A DNA stretch of 64,000 nt, from the NCBI GenBank assembly GCA_029851415.1, contig CM056741.1, positions 164,349,685 to 164,413,684 on the forward strand, read 5' to 3'. The notes beneath the pieces were generated by a model. It searched no databases, was not told the origin of the DNA, and saw nothing but the letters and a program-made list of their open reading frames with translations. Each line of letters begins with the position of its first letter. Position 1 is the first letter of the stretch. A program made the position numbers and the translations under genes. This stretch comes from Eretmocerus hayati. Taxonomy: Eukaryota > Arthropoda > Insecta > Hymenoptera > Aphelinidae. Positions 39,745 to 51,811 of this stretch are shown one piece after another.

Positions 39745-40136
39745 TTAAGGCGATGCGGTCACCGTGCACGCTGAACTTTGTTCACAGAACTCTCAAAATC
39801 TCTTCCATTATGGTCTAAACGACGAGTTATCCAGGCTTTATTATCATCTAACTTGGCCTGGATAAGTCTTCGTTTGGCCCAAATCGGACTAGATTTTGAG
39901 AGTTCTGTGAACGAAAATGTGCCAATTTGTAGGTTAGAAAGTACCCGAGGGCGAGTTATTCTCGTTTATTAGTGATAGTCTTGTGATTGGTGACGAATAA
40001 TAAGTTGTCCACCACAATTCAGATGATAATACGTAATGGACGATTTGTCTCCAACTTCGTTTCGTGAAAATTTTTTGATTTACATCCAAATAAGATAATA
40101 TAATTTCCGGGTTGCACGGTGACCGCATCGCCTTAA
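39745..40136. mobile_element. TTAA-flanked MITE
   Basis: Perfect terminal inverted repeats GGCGATGCGGTCACCGTGCA (from 39749) and its complement (to 40132), directly flanked by TTAA at 39745-39748 and 40133-40136. A nested second inverted repeat lies inside: GTTCACAGAACTCTCAAAAT near 39780 and its complement near 39890, plus TATCCAGG/CCTGGATA. TTAA duplication is typical of piggyBac and Kolobok superfamilies. No transposase is encoded. Confidence 0.9.
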
Positions 40137-40594
40137 GAGAATTTGTAAGAGGAGAAGAGATGGACAGGTATGAGGCAATAACATAATGGGTCAAAAGCAG
40201 CTCTTGTTTGTAGGAAGGCCGATAAAGGTATAGTACTGAATTTCACGTGAGAGTTACGCTTGCCAAGAGTTTATCTATCAGATTTTTTTTATCCCTCTTA
40301 TTCAATTCTCTGACCCAAAACAGGAACTTTGGACGACCCAAGGGACCCAAAAACAGTATTTTCATTCCTCTTCAGAACACATGTCTGTAGAAGTGCGGAA
40401 ATTTGTCGTGTAAAGACGATGCTTTTTTATTCATTAAAATAAACTTATATCGCGAATATTCTTCCTTATAAAATACTTTTTCTTCATTCACTTCAAAAGT
40501 ATTTTCCATCTGTTCCCCTAAAATTGAGAAATTGAAATGATCGAATATGATTCTTAACGAATGACGATAATGCTAAGCCAGTTTTGAAGATCAC

Positions 40595-40946
40595 TGTTGA
40601 GTTCTCTGTGGCGGCTACTCATCAGTCCTGCATCTACACATTGTGGCGCTGTGCTGATGCGGGCGCTTAGGGCGCCTGCGCGCACCAGTCTCTCCTCGTC
40701 TCGTCGTTTTCCTTGCTGTCCAGTGCTGTCCAGTCCGTTTCGTGCCGTTGCCAGACGCGGAGCACATTGTATTATAGCACACGTTGTGACTCGCTATTCT
40801 TGTACTTTGATATCGTGTACCATACTACATCTAGAAGCTTACCTTGTGTACCTAGATTTGATCTTTGTAGATAATGATAATAAAACTCGCGTATTTTCTG
40901 ATATAAAAGTGAGTGTTATTAGAAGAACCTGGCGCGTACTCTAATA
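40595..40946 (+). repeat. 5' LTR of the 11.2 kb element
   Basis: TG...TA ends. It has an internal 10 bp duplication (CCAGTGCTGT type) absent from the 3' copy and a run GATAATAAAACTC that includes a poly(A)-signal-like AATAAA. Confidence 0.92.
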
Positions 40947-42464
40947 AGTTATGGGACCCAGCACGTCGTGCAGAAGCCCGTGGCGGGGAGGCTGCACATG
41001 AATTTGGATCGGCGTAACACCTGGGACTAGAGGCTTCTCCAGGGTGACGGACACCAAAGAAGTACATGCGGTTTTGTTATAGTGAGTGCGGAAAGTGTCG
41101 GGTCGACGCGGCGACGCTCGTAAAATGCTCTCGGAGCTAAGGCACTATCACATATCTAGAGGTTAGCGCGCGTCGTCACACCTAGATGCCGTCGCTCACC
41201 GTTGCTGGAAGAGCGGTGTGGTCGAGAAGATGCACATCCAGGATAAGACGCGCAACGTAAAGCTACATTCAAAACGAGTCTCGCGTCTAGAAGGAAGTGC
41301 TCACCAAGAGCTGAAAATGTAGAAGTTGGCGCTTGTCGAGAGTAAATCGGCTAGTGTTAAGTGCTCGCCAGGAGTCACGTATTGAGGTTACGCTCATCAA
41401 ATGCCGCACTTGGAAAGTTGGCATTTTTAGGGAATCGCGTAGAACGAGCAAATGTAAACACGTGTTTCCGAGAATGCGGAGGGAGAGCCAAAATGGCGTG
41501 CGGACGCGCAGAGCATCTTTCGGCCTCTTTGTTGTGCTACTTTCGCATTCAACATGGAAACGGCAACTCGATTCTCGATGATTCCGTCGTACGTGAATTT
41601 TCTCCTCGGACGAGTGATTCGAGAATGGAATCGAATAGTGTTGCGAGATGTTAGATTGTGATGCGCAATACCGAGTTGTGCTTAGTTTGAAGTGGGTTTT
41701 CTCTACTTTTGGAGACCAAAATGTTCACATTGCCGTGTGTACATACATTAGCTAGAAGTTAGAGGCTTATTTCTAGACGTACAGGTTGACGCCTGCTCAC
41801 ATTTTTTAGAGCCGCCTAACAGAGTTTGATGAGCGCTGTGCGTCGTCAACTCGCCGTGGTGGTGCTTGCTCCAACCAGAGCATCGACATTTGTGTTGACA
41901 CGTCGAAATGTAATTTGAAATATGTGAAAACGCGTGATAGAGGTATGCGCGCGGATACGATATGCTTATCTGTCTGATACACTGCGGTGCAGGTGTCGGT
42001 GCAGCGGCATGATCCAAACAAACGGCATAAAACTAGATGTGTCAAAGGTTATTCGATGACAATAATAATGTGTATTAGAAGTTGCATGTGTGCATATCTG
42101 AGATATTGCTTGCAGCTGATACACTGCAGTGCAGGTATTGGTGCGGTGGCAAATTAGCAGCTCGTGTAAGGTGGCTAACGTGTCACACAGGTGAACGCTA
42201 TGGCAGGTACACCACCGAATAACCTAGAAGTCAATCACAAAAAGGGATTTCAACTCCACCAAAAAGTTTATAAAAACCATAGAAGTTTAGAACCATAGGG
42301 GTTTGGAAGCATAAAAATTTAGAGGCATAGAAGTATAGAAGAATAGAAGTTTAGAAGCATAGAAGTATGGAAGCATCGAAAGTAGAGTTGAAAATTCACA
42401 AAGTTAGAGTCGGGTGGCAGATTTCGATCAAAGTAGAAACTGCATCGTGATATCCCGCACTCGG

Positions 42465-42465
<1 letters not shown>

Positions 42466-42529
<64 letters not shown>
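42466..42529. repeat. (TA)n microsatellite
   Basis: About 31 uninterrupted TA units inside the 11.2 kb element. The Tyr-Ile repeat in the minus-strand frame across it is an artefact of this run. Confidence 0.98.
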
Positions 42530-42531
<2 letters not shown>

Positions 42532-42639
42532 CATCGATCCACTGATCAGAGTACAACGAATGCAATGCCTTATGAACAAAATGGCGGTTACCCGGGCGTT
42601 TTTCCGAAATTGCATTGATGTTCGTGCAGTTAGGTTATT

Positions 42640-43936
42640 CACCCGTGTGTGTCTTTCTTCGGGATTGTGCAAACTGTATGCGTGTGCAATCGCCCCTACC
42701 ACACAAAATGGCTTGTCCGTCGTACGGCTAGACAGAGTGGGAGGGAGCACGTATGCAGCGAGTACATTCTCGGGAATTACGCATTTGGTTATGACGATCT
42801 CTGCTGGTAGTACCAGCGGAGTGGAGTCTAAACTATATACATACATATGATTGAATATGTGTGTAATTGGACCATCGTCAATAAAATTTACAGTCAATAG
42901 GATATCACTAGATACATGACTGGACGTGCGTTCCAAGGTAACTGGTCATATAGAAGTACAATATCAATTGATCATTGAAGTAGAAGTGAATCCAGATCTG
43001 GCATCCTCTAAGTACTCGAAGTTGAGAGTAATGAGTTAGAAGCTAAACTCAGAGGATTGATTCGAGAGTAGATGTAGAAGTCGAGTCAATGTTCAACAAG
43101 AAATTGATATTATTTGGAAGTTATTCGCAAATTCTGAGGAAGTCTTGCACCTCGATACACGGAAGCTAAAATCAGAGGTTCGATGAATTAGGTGTTGTGG
43201 TAGAAGTTCTGTTCTGAATGAGTGTTTCAGGTTGTAGTAGACATTCAGCATTTGTTGCATCTCCACTAACTCAGGAGTGACACCAGTAACTGCTGATAGA
43301 CATGCCGACAATCAACGTGAAGAATTCCGCCACTGCATCAACTGATACACTAGATATGCGTCTAACTCAGCTGGAAGTAGAAAGGAACATCCAAGCGGAA
43401 GAGAAATGTGAAGGATCGAAGACTAACCAGATTTAGAAGGAATAAGTAAACCTCTGTCCTCGCTCGGACAGAGCGGAGTATTGTTAGAAGATCAGAAGAT
43501 CATTGACCCCCCCCCCCCCGTCAAGGACTTCATGTGCACTCCTAGAAGAAATAAAAATCAATGGGGTGCTGTCCAGAAGATCTAAGCTTAGATGGATACG
43601 TTGGGTGAACTCTCGTGACAATCTACGCGTATGTTCTAAGGAACCTCGCTGAGATTGGGAGGGAGGAATAGACGAAGTTCACCACGAACTCTCCAAGATG
43701 GAGGAAACGTACTGACTTAGAGTCAACTGAGTTAGAAGGCACCACAAACTTAGAGTTTGAACATAACTCTGTGGCTAACATAACCTAGAAGAAATTTCAG
43801 AATTTTGAACCTAGAAGTTTTTCATTTGTCCGTCGAGTGAAGAGAGCGAAGTAATTCGCGTACAAGTCGAAAGATTCAGAAATCGAAGCCAGCTTAGTTT
43901 TGGGATCTCCTGGAAGTTCATGACGATTACCAAACT
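42640..43936 (-). repeat. Inverted duplication arm within the 11.2 kb element
   Basis: Reverse complement of the stretch starting at about 46745 and ending at about 48510, minus the solo LTR at 47855-48311. Its left part also mirrors 43945-44790. Landmarks include the poly-C run 43507-43519 facing the poly-G run 47166-47180, CTCCGCTCTGTCCGAGCGAG and its complement, and CACCCGTGTGTGTC against GACACACACGGGTG. Confidence 0.9.
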
Positions 43937-46290
43937 CCTAACAATACTCCGCTCTGTCCGAGCGAGGACAGAGGTTTACTTATTCCTTCTAAATCTGGTT
44001 AGTCTTCGATCCTTCACATTTTCTTCCGCTTGGATGTTCCTTTCTACTTCCAGCTGAGTTAGACGCATATCTAGTGTATCAGTTGATGCAGTGGCGGAAT
44101 TCTTCACGTTGATTGTTGGCATGTCTATCAGCAGTTGCTGGTGTCACTCCTGAGTTAGTGGAGATGCAGCAAATGCTGAATGTCTACTACAACCTGGAAC
44201 ACTCATTCAGAACAGAACTTTTACCAAAACACCTCATTCATCGAACCTCTGATTTTAGCTTCCGTGTATCGAGGTGCAAGCCTTCCTCAAAATTTGCGAA
44301 TAACTTCCAAATAATATCAATTTCTTGTTGAACATTGACTCGACTTCTACATCTACTCTCGAATCAATCCTCTGAGTTTAGCTTCTAACTCATTACTCTC
44401 AACTTCGAGTACTTAGAGGATGCCAGATCTGGATTCACTTCTACTTCAATGATCAATTGATATTGTACTTCTATATGACCAGTTACCTTGGAACGCACGT
44501 CCAGTCATGTATCTAGTGATATCCTATTGACTGTAAATTTTATTGAAAATGGTCCAATTACACACATATTCAATCATATGTATGTATATAGTTTAGACTC
44601 CACGCCGCTGGTATTACTAGCAGAGATCGTCATAACCAAATGCGTAATTCCCGAGAATGTACTCGCTGCATACGTGCTCCCTCCCACTCTGTCTAGCCGT
44701 ACGACGGACAAGCCATTTTGTGTGGTAGGGGCGATCGCACACGCATACAGTTTGCACCATCCCGAAGAAAGACAAACGCGGGTGGATTTTGGATACCAGA
44801 GATAATTGAATAAGTCCTGCACAGCAGTGACTATAATTCAATACATGGTGGTATTATTGATCTATTGGCCCGTTCGGGCAACTTATTTTCACCGAAAAGT
44901 ACTCCGCAAAGTGTGGAAATCCATTTTTCTCGAAATTTTGAGGCATGGAAAAGTTGCAACTGACGATTTCCTTCAAGAATAAGTTGGTGCGGGAAAGTGT
45001 AGAATGAGGCAAATTGACTTTTATCGAGGAAAACTAAGCGAGAGAGAGATATCGAACACTGAAGAATGCTAAAACTACCTCATTGCTGAATAACACGATG
45101 ATTACGTGATTCAGAGAAGCTTATGGATATTGTGTAATAACAAGTTATAAAAAATTATATGTGAATTTCACTATGTGTGCAATTATACTTCAAAAATTTT
45201 ACCAATATTTGTAATTTTGAATTACTAACTCGTGACCGCGCGCGTAGCACGCATCCACTTGGCTGGTATGCTATTATTAGAGTGGGTTGCGAAGGTACGC
45301 GCTTCTGTGAGTCATAAATCACGATCGTAAACATTTTGGGGGCCCGCGGGGAGGTGCGAGCAGATCACAAAAACAAGTCGCAGCATGTAATCCGGGCTGA
45401 TGACACTTCCGGTCACGCAATATATATCGCTATATAATATAGAGAGCTCTCTAATAATGCTTCTTACGGACGTACTCACTTGTTTCTTACATGCGTTAAC
45501 GCATGTCCCACTTTCGTTTGCTGGGCTCTCTCACAGCATAACGCCCATCACCGGCATCGTCGTATTTTCTGCGTTTCGCGGGCGTGCAGGGAGGTGGCGG
45601 ACTCACCTTCCGTAGTCGCGGGATCTTCAACCGCAAACCTTCACTGCACTTCACCCGAACGCACTTCACTTCTTGAACGGGGCACAGGGCCCCCGCCTCA
45701 CCACAGTCCATGGCCTCGTCGACATGCTCAACGACATCCATCTTTGAATGAGCAACAGGTGATCCCATTATGTCGTCAGATTATCCGCCACGAGGGGAGC
45801 AAACTAGACTCGCGTGCGGTTACTCACCCTTCATGGTTGAGACGAGACTGATGGCACCGGCATTTGGCCACGATTATCCAAATTCATTCTTGGGATCCTA
45901 AAGTCCAGACAAAGCTATTTGAAGATTCGAGGAGCAGCTCTCGACATAAGTGAGACAGTGCTCGTGAGCAGCGACACCAGTCAACTCTCAAGAAGTACAG
46001 TCGAATTGACCTTGTTATCGAACTAACGTGTCGCAAATGACTCGTTGATTTTAGCCAAAGGATAGATGTGAATGACAAATGGACATCTGCTGTGACCAAG
46101 TCTCTGGCACAGATGTCTGACGTAAAATTATGTCAAGCGGAATCGGTGATTCGATTTGGAATTTTGCCGAATCAAAGATTTGTGCAAAAAGTACGAGAAT
46201 AGTTCAGAAGTTCACACGCAAATCATGCACATAAACGCTATAGACGAACACCTTCAGCAAATCCAAGATGTACCATGGTAGAGATGGTAG
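43937..46290 (+). repeat. Direct duplication, copy 1
   Basis: Matches 47203-50012 (copy 2) nearly base for base once the 457 bp solo LTR in copy 2 is set aside. Both copies start at AACAATACTCCGCTCTG and diverge after ATGTACCATGGTAGAGATGG. Confidence 0.92.
45496..45768 (-). other. Duplicated 90-codon frame with splice-donor-like end
   Basis: The minus strand encodes MDVVEHVDEAMDCGEAGALC, then a run to IPRLRK and a basic end. A GAAG/GTGAGT donor sits after the IPRLRK codons. The copy at 49492-49220 has six amino-acid changes and a donor mutated to GCGAGT. The pattern could be a captured host exon, but no family is recognised and the changes do not look constrained. Confidence 0.25.
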
Positions 46291-47202
46291 AGAACATAAT
46301 TATGTAAACCAGTCTTATAGGTATAAGAAGTCAAATTTCGACTTTCTCAATACAGCTTCTAAGTCAATCTTCTAACTGAATTCGAGCTCATCTTCTATTT
46401 CAGACTTTATATTCATTCGATTTATATTTTCGCTTTATATTCATTTGATTGATGAAACAAATTCCGGCCTCCAATGGATTAGGGTTGATCTCCTCGCTGT
46501 GTGTGCCTCTCATTTTGACGTGTGGTTGAACATCACTCGCTCAGGATGCGAGGTAGATTTTTCTAAATTCGTCGTCTCTCATATGATGCGCCTTATACTG
46601 ATTGGTGTCTAGAATACATCTACGTAGAATCATGTCTCTACACGACATCCAGGAAATCTGAAATCCAACTTGCACCACGTTAGAATTTTGGAGTCATCCT
46701 CCCATCGAATTACGAACGATCAAGTATGGTTCTCTGAAAGAAGATCATTGTTTGGTAATCGTCATGAACTTCCAGGAGATCCCAAAACTGAGCTGGCTTC
46801 GATTTCTGAATCTTTCGACTTGTACGCGAATCACTTCGCTCTTTTCACTCGACGGACAAATGAAAAACTTCTAGGTTCAAAATTCTGAAATTTCTTCTAG
46901 GTTATGTTAGCCACAGAGTTATGTTCAAACTCTAAGTTTGTGGTGCCTTCTAACTCAGTTGACTCTAAGTCAGTACGTTTCCTCCATCTTGGAGAGTTCG
47001 TGGTGAACTTCGTCTATTCCTCCCTCCCAATCTCAGCGAGGTTCCTTAGAACATACGCGTAGATTGTCACGAGAGTTCACCCAACGTATCCATCTAAGCT
47101 TAGATCTTCTGGACAGCACCCCATTGATTTTTATTTCTTCTAGGAGTGCACATGAAGTCCTTGACGGGGGGGGGGGGGGGTCAATGATCTTCTGATCTTC
47201 TA

Positions 47203-50012
47203 ACAATACTCCGCTCTGTCCGAGCGAGGACAGAGGTTTACTTATTCCTTCTAAATCTGGTTAGTCTTCGATCCTTCACATTTCTCTTCCGCTTGGATGT
47301 TCCTTTCTACTTCCAGCTGAGTTAGACGCATATCTAGTGTATCAGTTGATGCAGTGGCGGAATTCTTCACGTTGATTGTCGGCATGTCTATCAGCAGTTA
47401 CTGGTGTCACTCCTGAGTTGGTGGAGATGCAGCAAATGCTGAATGTCTACTACAACCTGAAACACTCATTCAGAACTGAACTTCTACCAAAACACCTAAT
47501 TCATCGAACCTCTGATTTTAGCTTCCGTGTATCGAGGTGCAAGCCTTCCTCAAAATTTGCGAATAACTTCCAAATAATATCAATTTCTTGTTGAACATTG
47601 ACTCGACTTCTACATCTACTCTAGAATCAATTCTCTGAGTTTAGCTTCTAACTCATTACTCTCAACTTCGAGTACTTAGAGGATGCCAGATCTGGATTCA
47701 CTTCTACTTCAATGATCAATTGATAATGTACTTCTATATGACCAGTTACCTTGGAACGCACGTCCAGTCATGTATCTAGTGATATCCTATTGACCGTAAA
47801 TTTTATTGACGATTGTCCAATTACACACATATTCAATCATATGTATGTATATAGTGTCAGGGGCACAGTGAGCTCCATATATTATTATATACTTATTACA
47901 ATATATATATGGTCATATGTTAGAAGAGAGTACATAGCAACTCATCTCTTTGTCCTGGGGAAACCCCACCAGCGACTATGAGCGATTAGGAAATCTAGGT
48001 TATCAACAATAGTATAAATACGGCGCAAAGGAAGCACTGTGTGGCTTCTTCATCTGCGTCCTCTCGCACTACGAGCTTTTCCGCGAGCTTCACTCGCAAC
48101 GCTCTCCTTACCCACTTATTGTAGTCGTAGAGTCTAGGCGCATCCCGCGCTGTGTAATGTCATTATAAGTCTCTCTCAAGTATTCATACAACTCTTTTAT
48201 TGAATAAACGTCTATTGAATAAATCTACGGAACCATCTACTTCTATTGGCATCCACTTCCACCCCCGTCTGCTATAATTAGCGGAGACAGAGGACGACCA
48301 TAACCCTAACAATAGTTTAGACTCCACTCCGCTGGTACTACCAGCAGAGATCGTCATAACCAAATGCGTAATTCCCGAGAATGTACTCGCTGCATACGTG
48401 CTCCCTCCCACTCTGTCTAGCCGTACGACGGACAAGCCATTTTGTGTGGTAGGGGCGATCGCACACGCATACAGTTTGCACCATCCCGAAGAAAGACACA
48501 CACGGGTGGATTTTGGATACCAGAGATAATTGAATAAGTCCTGCACAGCAGTGACTATAATTCAATACATGGTGGTATTATTGATCTATTGGCCCGTTCG
48601 GGCAACTTATTTTCACCGAAAAGTACTCCGCAAAGTGTGGAAATCCATTTTTCTCGAAATTTTGAGGCATGGAAAAGTTGCAACTGACGATTTCCTTCAA
48701 GAATAAGTTGGTGCGGAAAAGTGTAGAATGAGGCAAATTGACTTTTATCGAGGAAAACTAAGCGAGAGAGAGATATCGAACACTGAAGAATGCTAAAACT
48801 ACCTCATTGCTGAATAACACGATGATGACGTGATTCAGAAAAGCTTATGGATATTCTGTAATAACAAGTTATAAAAAGTTATATGTGAATTTCACTATGT
48901 GTGCAATTATACTTCAAAAATTTTACCAATATTTGTAATTTTGAATTACTAACTCGTGACCGCGCGCGTAGCGCGCATCCACTTGGCTAGTATGCTATTA
49001 TTAGAGTGGGTTGCGAAGGTACGCGCTTCTGTGAGTCATAAATCACGATCGTAAACATTTTGGGGGCCCGCGGGGAGGTGCGAGCAGATCACAAAAACAA
49101 GTCGCAGCATGTAATCCGGGCTGATGACACTTCCGGTCACGCAATATATATTCGTATATAATATAGAGAGCTCTCTAATAATGCTTCTTACGGACGTACT
49201 CACTTGTTTCTTACATGCGTTAACGCATGTCCCACTTTTGTTTGCTGGGCTCTCTCACAGCATAACGCCCATCACCGGCATCGTCGTATTTTCTGCGTTT
49301 CGCGGGCTCGCAGGGGGGTGGCGGACTCGCCTTCCGTAGTCGCGGGATCTTCAACAGCAAACCTTCACTGCACTTCACCCGAGCGCACTTCACTTCTTGA
49401 ACGGGGCACAGGGCCCCCGCCTCACCACAGTCCATGGCCTCGTCGACATGCTCAAAGACATCCATCTTTGAATGAGCAACCGGTGATCCCATTATGTCGT
49501 CAGATTATCCGCCACGAGGGGAGCAAACTAGACTCGCGTGCGGTTACTCACCCTTCATGGTTGAGACGAGACTGATGGCACCGGCATTTGGCCACGATTA
49601 TCCAAATTCATTCGTGGGATCCTAAAGTCCAGACAAAGCTATTTGAAGATTCGAGAAGCAGCTCTCGACATGAGTGAGACAGTGCTCGTGAGCAGCGACA
49701 CCAGTCAACTCTCAAGAAGTACAGTCGAATTGACCTTGTTATCGAACTAACGTGTCGCAAATGACTCGTTGATGTTAGCCAAAGGATAGATGTGAATGAC
49801 AAATGGACATCTGCTGTGACCAAGTCTCTGGCACAGATGTCTGACGTAAAATTATGTCAAGCGGAATCGGTGATTCGATTTGGAATTTTGCCGAATCAAA
49901 GATTTGTGCAAAAAGTACGAGAATAGTTCAGAAGTTCACACGCAAATCATGCTCATAAACGCTATAGACGAACACCTTCAGCAAATCCAAAATGTACCAT
50001 GGTAGAGATGGG
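47203..50012 (+). repeat. Direct duplication, copy 2 (interrupted by a solo LTR)
   Basis: Second copy of 43937-46290. The solo LTR insertion at 47855-48311 is absent from copy 1, so it came after the duplication or was not copied. Confidence 0.92.
47855..48311 (+). mobile_element. Solo LTR nested in the 11.2 kb element
   Basis: The 457 bp segment begins TGTCAGGGG and ends CCCTAACA, flanked by ATAG at 47851-47854 and 48312-48315. The undisturbed site is visible in copy 1 (TATATAGTTTAGACTCC near 44590), proving the insertion. It carries a TATAAATA box near 48015 and two AATAAA signals near 48205-48220, as expected of an LTR. The class (gypsy or other) is undetermined. Confidence 0.88.
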
Positions 50013-50234
50013 TAGACAGCAAATTTTCCCAAGTACCGGAGCTGCCCATAGAGGATGCCCTTCTGGGATTGGGAGGGAGAATAGGAGTAAGTTGTAGAAC
50101 TACAGAGTCCGAAGACAATAGGAGCATGCGAATATCTTCCTCAGAATTTGTGAACAAATCCTCATAGAGGATCCACTCGCAAAAACCTCTTTCGTCAGTT
50201 ACATACTCGAAGGCCAATCTAGTGTTTCGGCTAG

Positions 50235-50235
50235 C

Positions 50236-50267
<32 letters not shown>
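50235..50267. repeat. (GATA)n microsatellite
   Basis: About eight AGAT/GATA units, next to and partly forming the target site of the poly(A) retroposon at 50273-50486. Confidence 0.95.
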
Positions 50268-50272
50268 CTGAT

Positions 50273-50450
50273 GCAATGATGGCTTGCCAACATCGTAGGG
50301 CTGAGAGCAGAAGGTTTTAGCCCCCAGGGCACACGGGCGTTGGATTCATGCTCATCCGGTTCACCGGGTGAGCAAAATGAAAGCGCTTATGGTCTGCCGG
50401 TGGGAGATCCACTAGGGATAGCCTGTCATCAGATTTTTCCTTATATTCCA

Positions 50451-50486
<36 letters not shown>
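50273..50486 (+). mobile_element. Poly(A)-tailed retroposon (SINE or retrocopied RNA)
   Basis: A 214 bp insert ends in about 33 A residues and is flanked by a 15 bp target duplication GATAGATAGACTGAT (50258-50272 and 50487-50501). This is the signature of LINE-mediated retroposition. The body includes a stem-loop GCTCATCCGG-TTCA-CCGGGTGAGC at about 50350-50373. I do not recognise the source RNA. It has no open frame of note and no clear tRNA structure. Confidence 0.85.
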
Positions 50487-50488
<2 letters not shown>

Positions 50489-51464
50489 TAGATAGACTGA
50501 TAGAGGAAGAGAGACCTCAATCAAACTAGAAGCCACGACTTAAACAGACAATTCCGAAGGGCTTAAAATAGAAGTATAAAATCAGACGAATTCAGGAATA
50601 GACCGATCACTGCCTGATTAGACGACTAGACTGTAAATGTTTAAGCAAGCTTCCGAATAGTAGACGGGAATAGAGAGAGCAAAGAAATGAAATAGAATAC
50701 TGCCAACCAACCCCGTCGGTTTTTCAGGAAGCTCAAAGACTTTGAAGTATGCGCCTGTTGGTTGTCAGAAACCTCGAAGATTTTCAAGTATACGCCGTTG
50801 AGGAGATGCTGCTAACCTTGATGCGATGGGAAGTGATTATTAGAAGCCAAAATCAGTCGTGGGCTCTACTGGCGAAATAAATCCCTTGGTTGAATCGACA
50901 ACGTTCCTTGATTTTAAGAAAGCCAGTTCAACAGACACCAAATCAGAGTGACCTTAGCGAGATCCTAGAAGTAGACGAAAAGATTAGAAGGAATGGTTGC
51001 TTATATGTGCCAAGAAATTGAGTTGGAAGCAACCATATAGAAGGACTATCTGAGAAGAAAGTCGAGAGGCGATTTGATCAATTTAGAAGCAGAGAGCGCA
51101 GTGATGACTGAGACCAATGGCTTCAACGTGCAGGATTGCATGGATAGCGTGTATTAGAAGTTATGATATCTACTCGAATCAAGAACAGAATCCAGCTGGA
51201 TAACTGAAACGGTGTACCGTGAACCACTTAGAGGGAAGACGAACTAGAAGTACTAACGAAATGATATAGAACGAATGTCAAAAGTCCATACTAGAAACTA
51301 AGACGTACTCGAATGCTTGTTACTAGAAGTACTTCGCGACTCGAGTTGCAGAATTTATCCCAAAACAGCAATTCTCGAGGAAAACATCCACCAGCAGCAG
51401 TGAAACCGACGGGGGATCGGATAGCCGTAGCCTAAGGATTCGCAGCCTTTGCAGAGGCAGGGAG

Positions 51465-51806
51465 TGTTGAGTTCTCTGTGGCGGCTACTCATCAGTCCTG
51501 CATCTACACATTGTCGCGCTGTGCTGATGCGGGCGCTTAGAGCGCCTGCGCACATCAGTCTCTCCTCGTCTCGTCGTTTTCCTTGCTGTCCAGTCCGTTT
51601 CGTGCCGTTGCCAGACGCGGAGCACATTGTATTATAGCACACGTTGTGACTCGCTATTCTTTTACTTTGATATCGTGTCCCATACTACATCTAGAAGCTT
51701 ACCTTGTGTACCTAGATTTGATCTTTGTAGATACTGATAATAAAACTCGCGTATTTTCTGATATAAAAGTGAGTGTTATTGGAAGAACCTGGCGCGTACT
51801 CTAATA
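51465..51806 (+). repeat. 3' LTR of the 11.2 kb element
   Basis: 342 bp, about 97% identical by eye to 40595-40946, followed by the ATCAC target duplication. Confidence 0.92.
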
Positions 51807-51811
51807 ATCAC

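Larger units (their letters stand above)
40590..51811 (+). mobile_element. 11.2 kb LTR element without recognisable genes (LARD-like)
   Basis: LTRs 40595-40946 (352 bp) and 51465-51806 (342 bp) start TGTTGAG and end CTCTAATA. They differ by several substitutions and one 10 bp tandem copy. The target duplication ATCAC is exact (40590-40594 and 51807-51811). The primer site GTTATGGGACCCAG follows the left LTR and the polypurine GCAGAGGCAGGGAG precedes the right one. The primer site differs by one base from that of the copia element at 36.5 kb, pointing to a copia-type parent. No gag or pol motif is visible in the ~10.5 kb interior. The interior carries rearranged duplications, a solo LTR, a retroposon and simple repeats, described separately. 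Confidence 0.9.

Noticed and set aside
42319..42936. 205-codon minus-strand frame with a long Tyr-Ile repeat
   Set aside because: The repeat is the (TA)n microsatellite. The remainder is non-coding LTR-element sequence.
43093..47594. Three copies of a 72-codon frame starting MSACLSAV or MLACLSAV
   Set aside because: They are present only because the LTR-element interior is duplicated. There is no domain, no element-level gene order and no sign of constraint.
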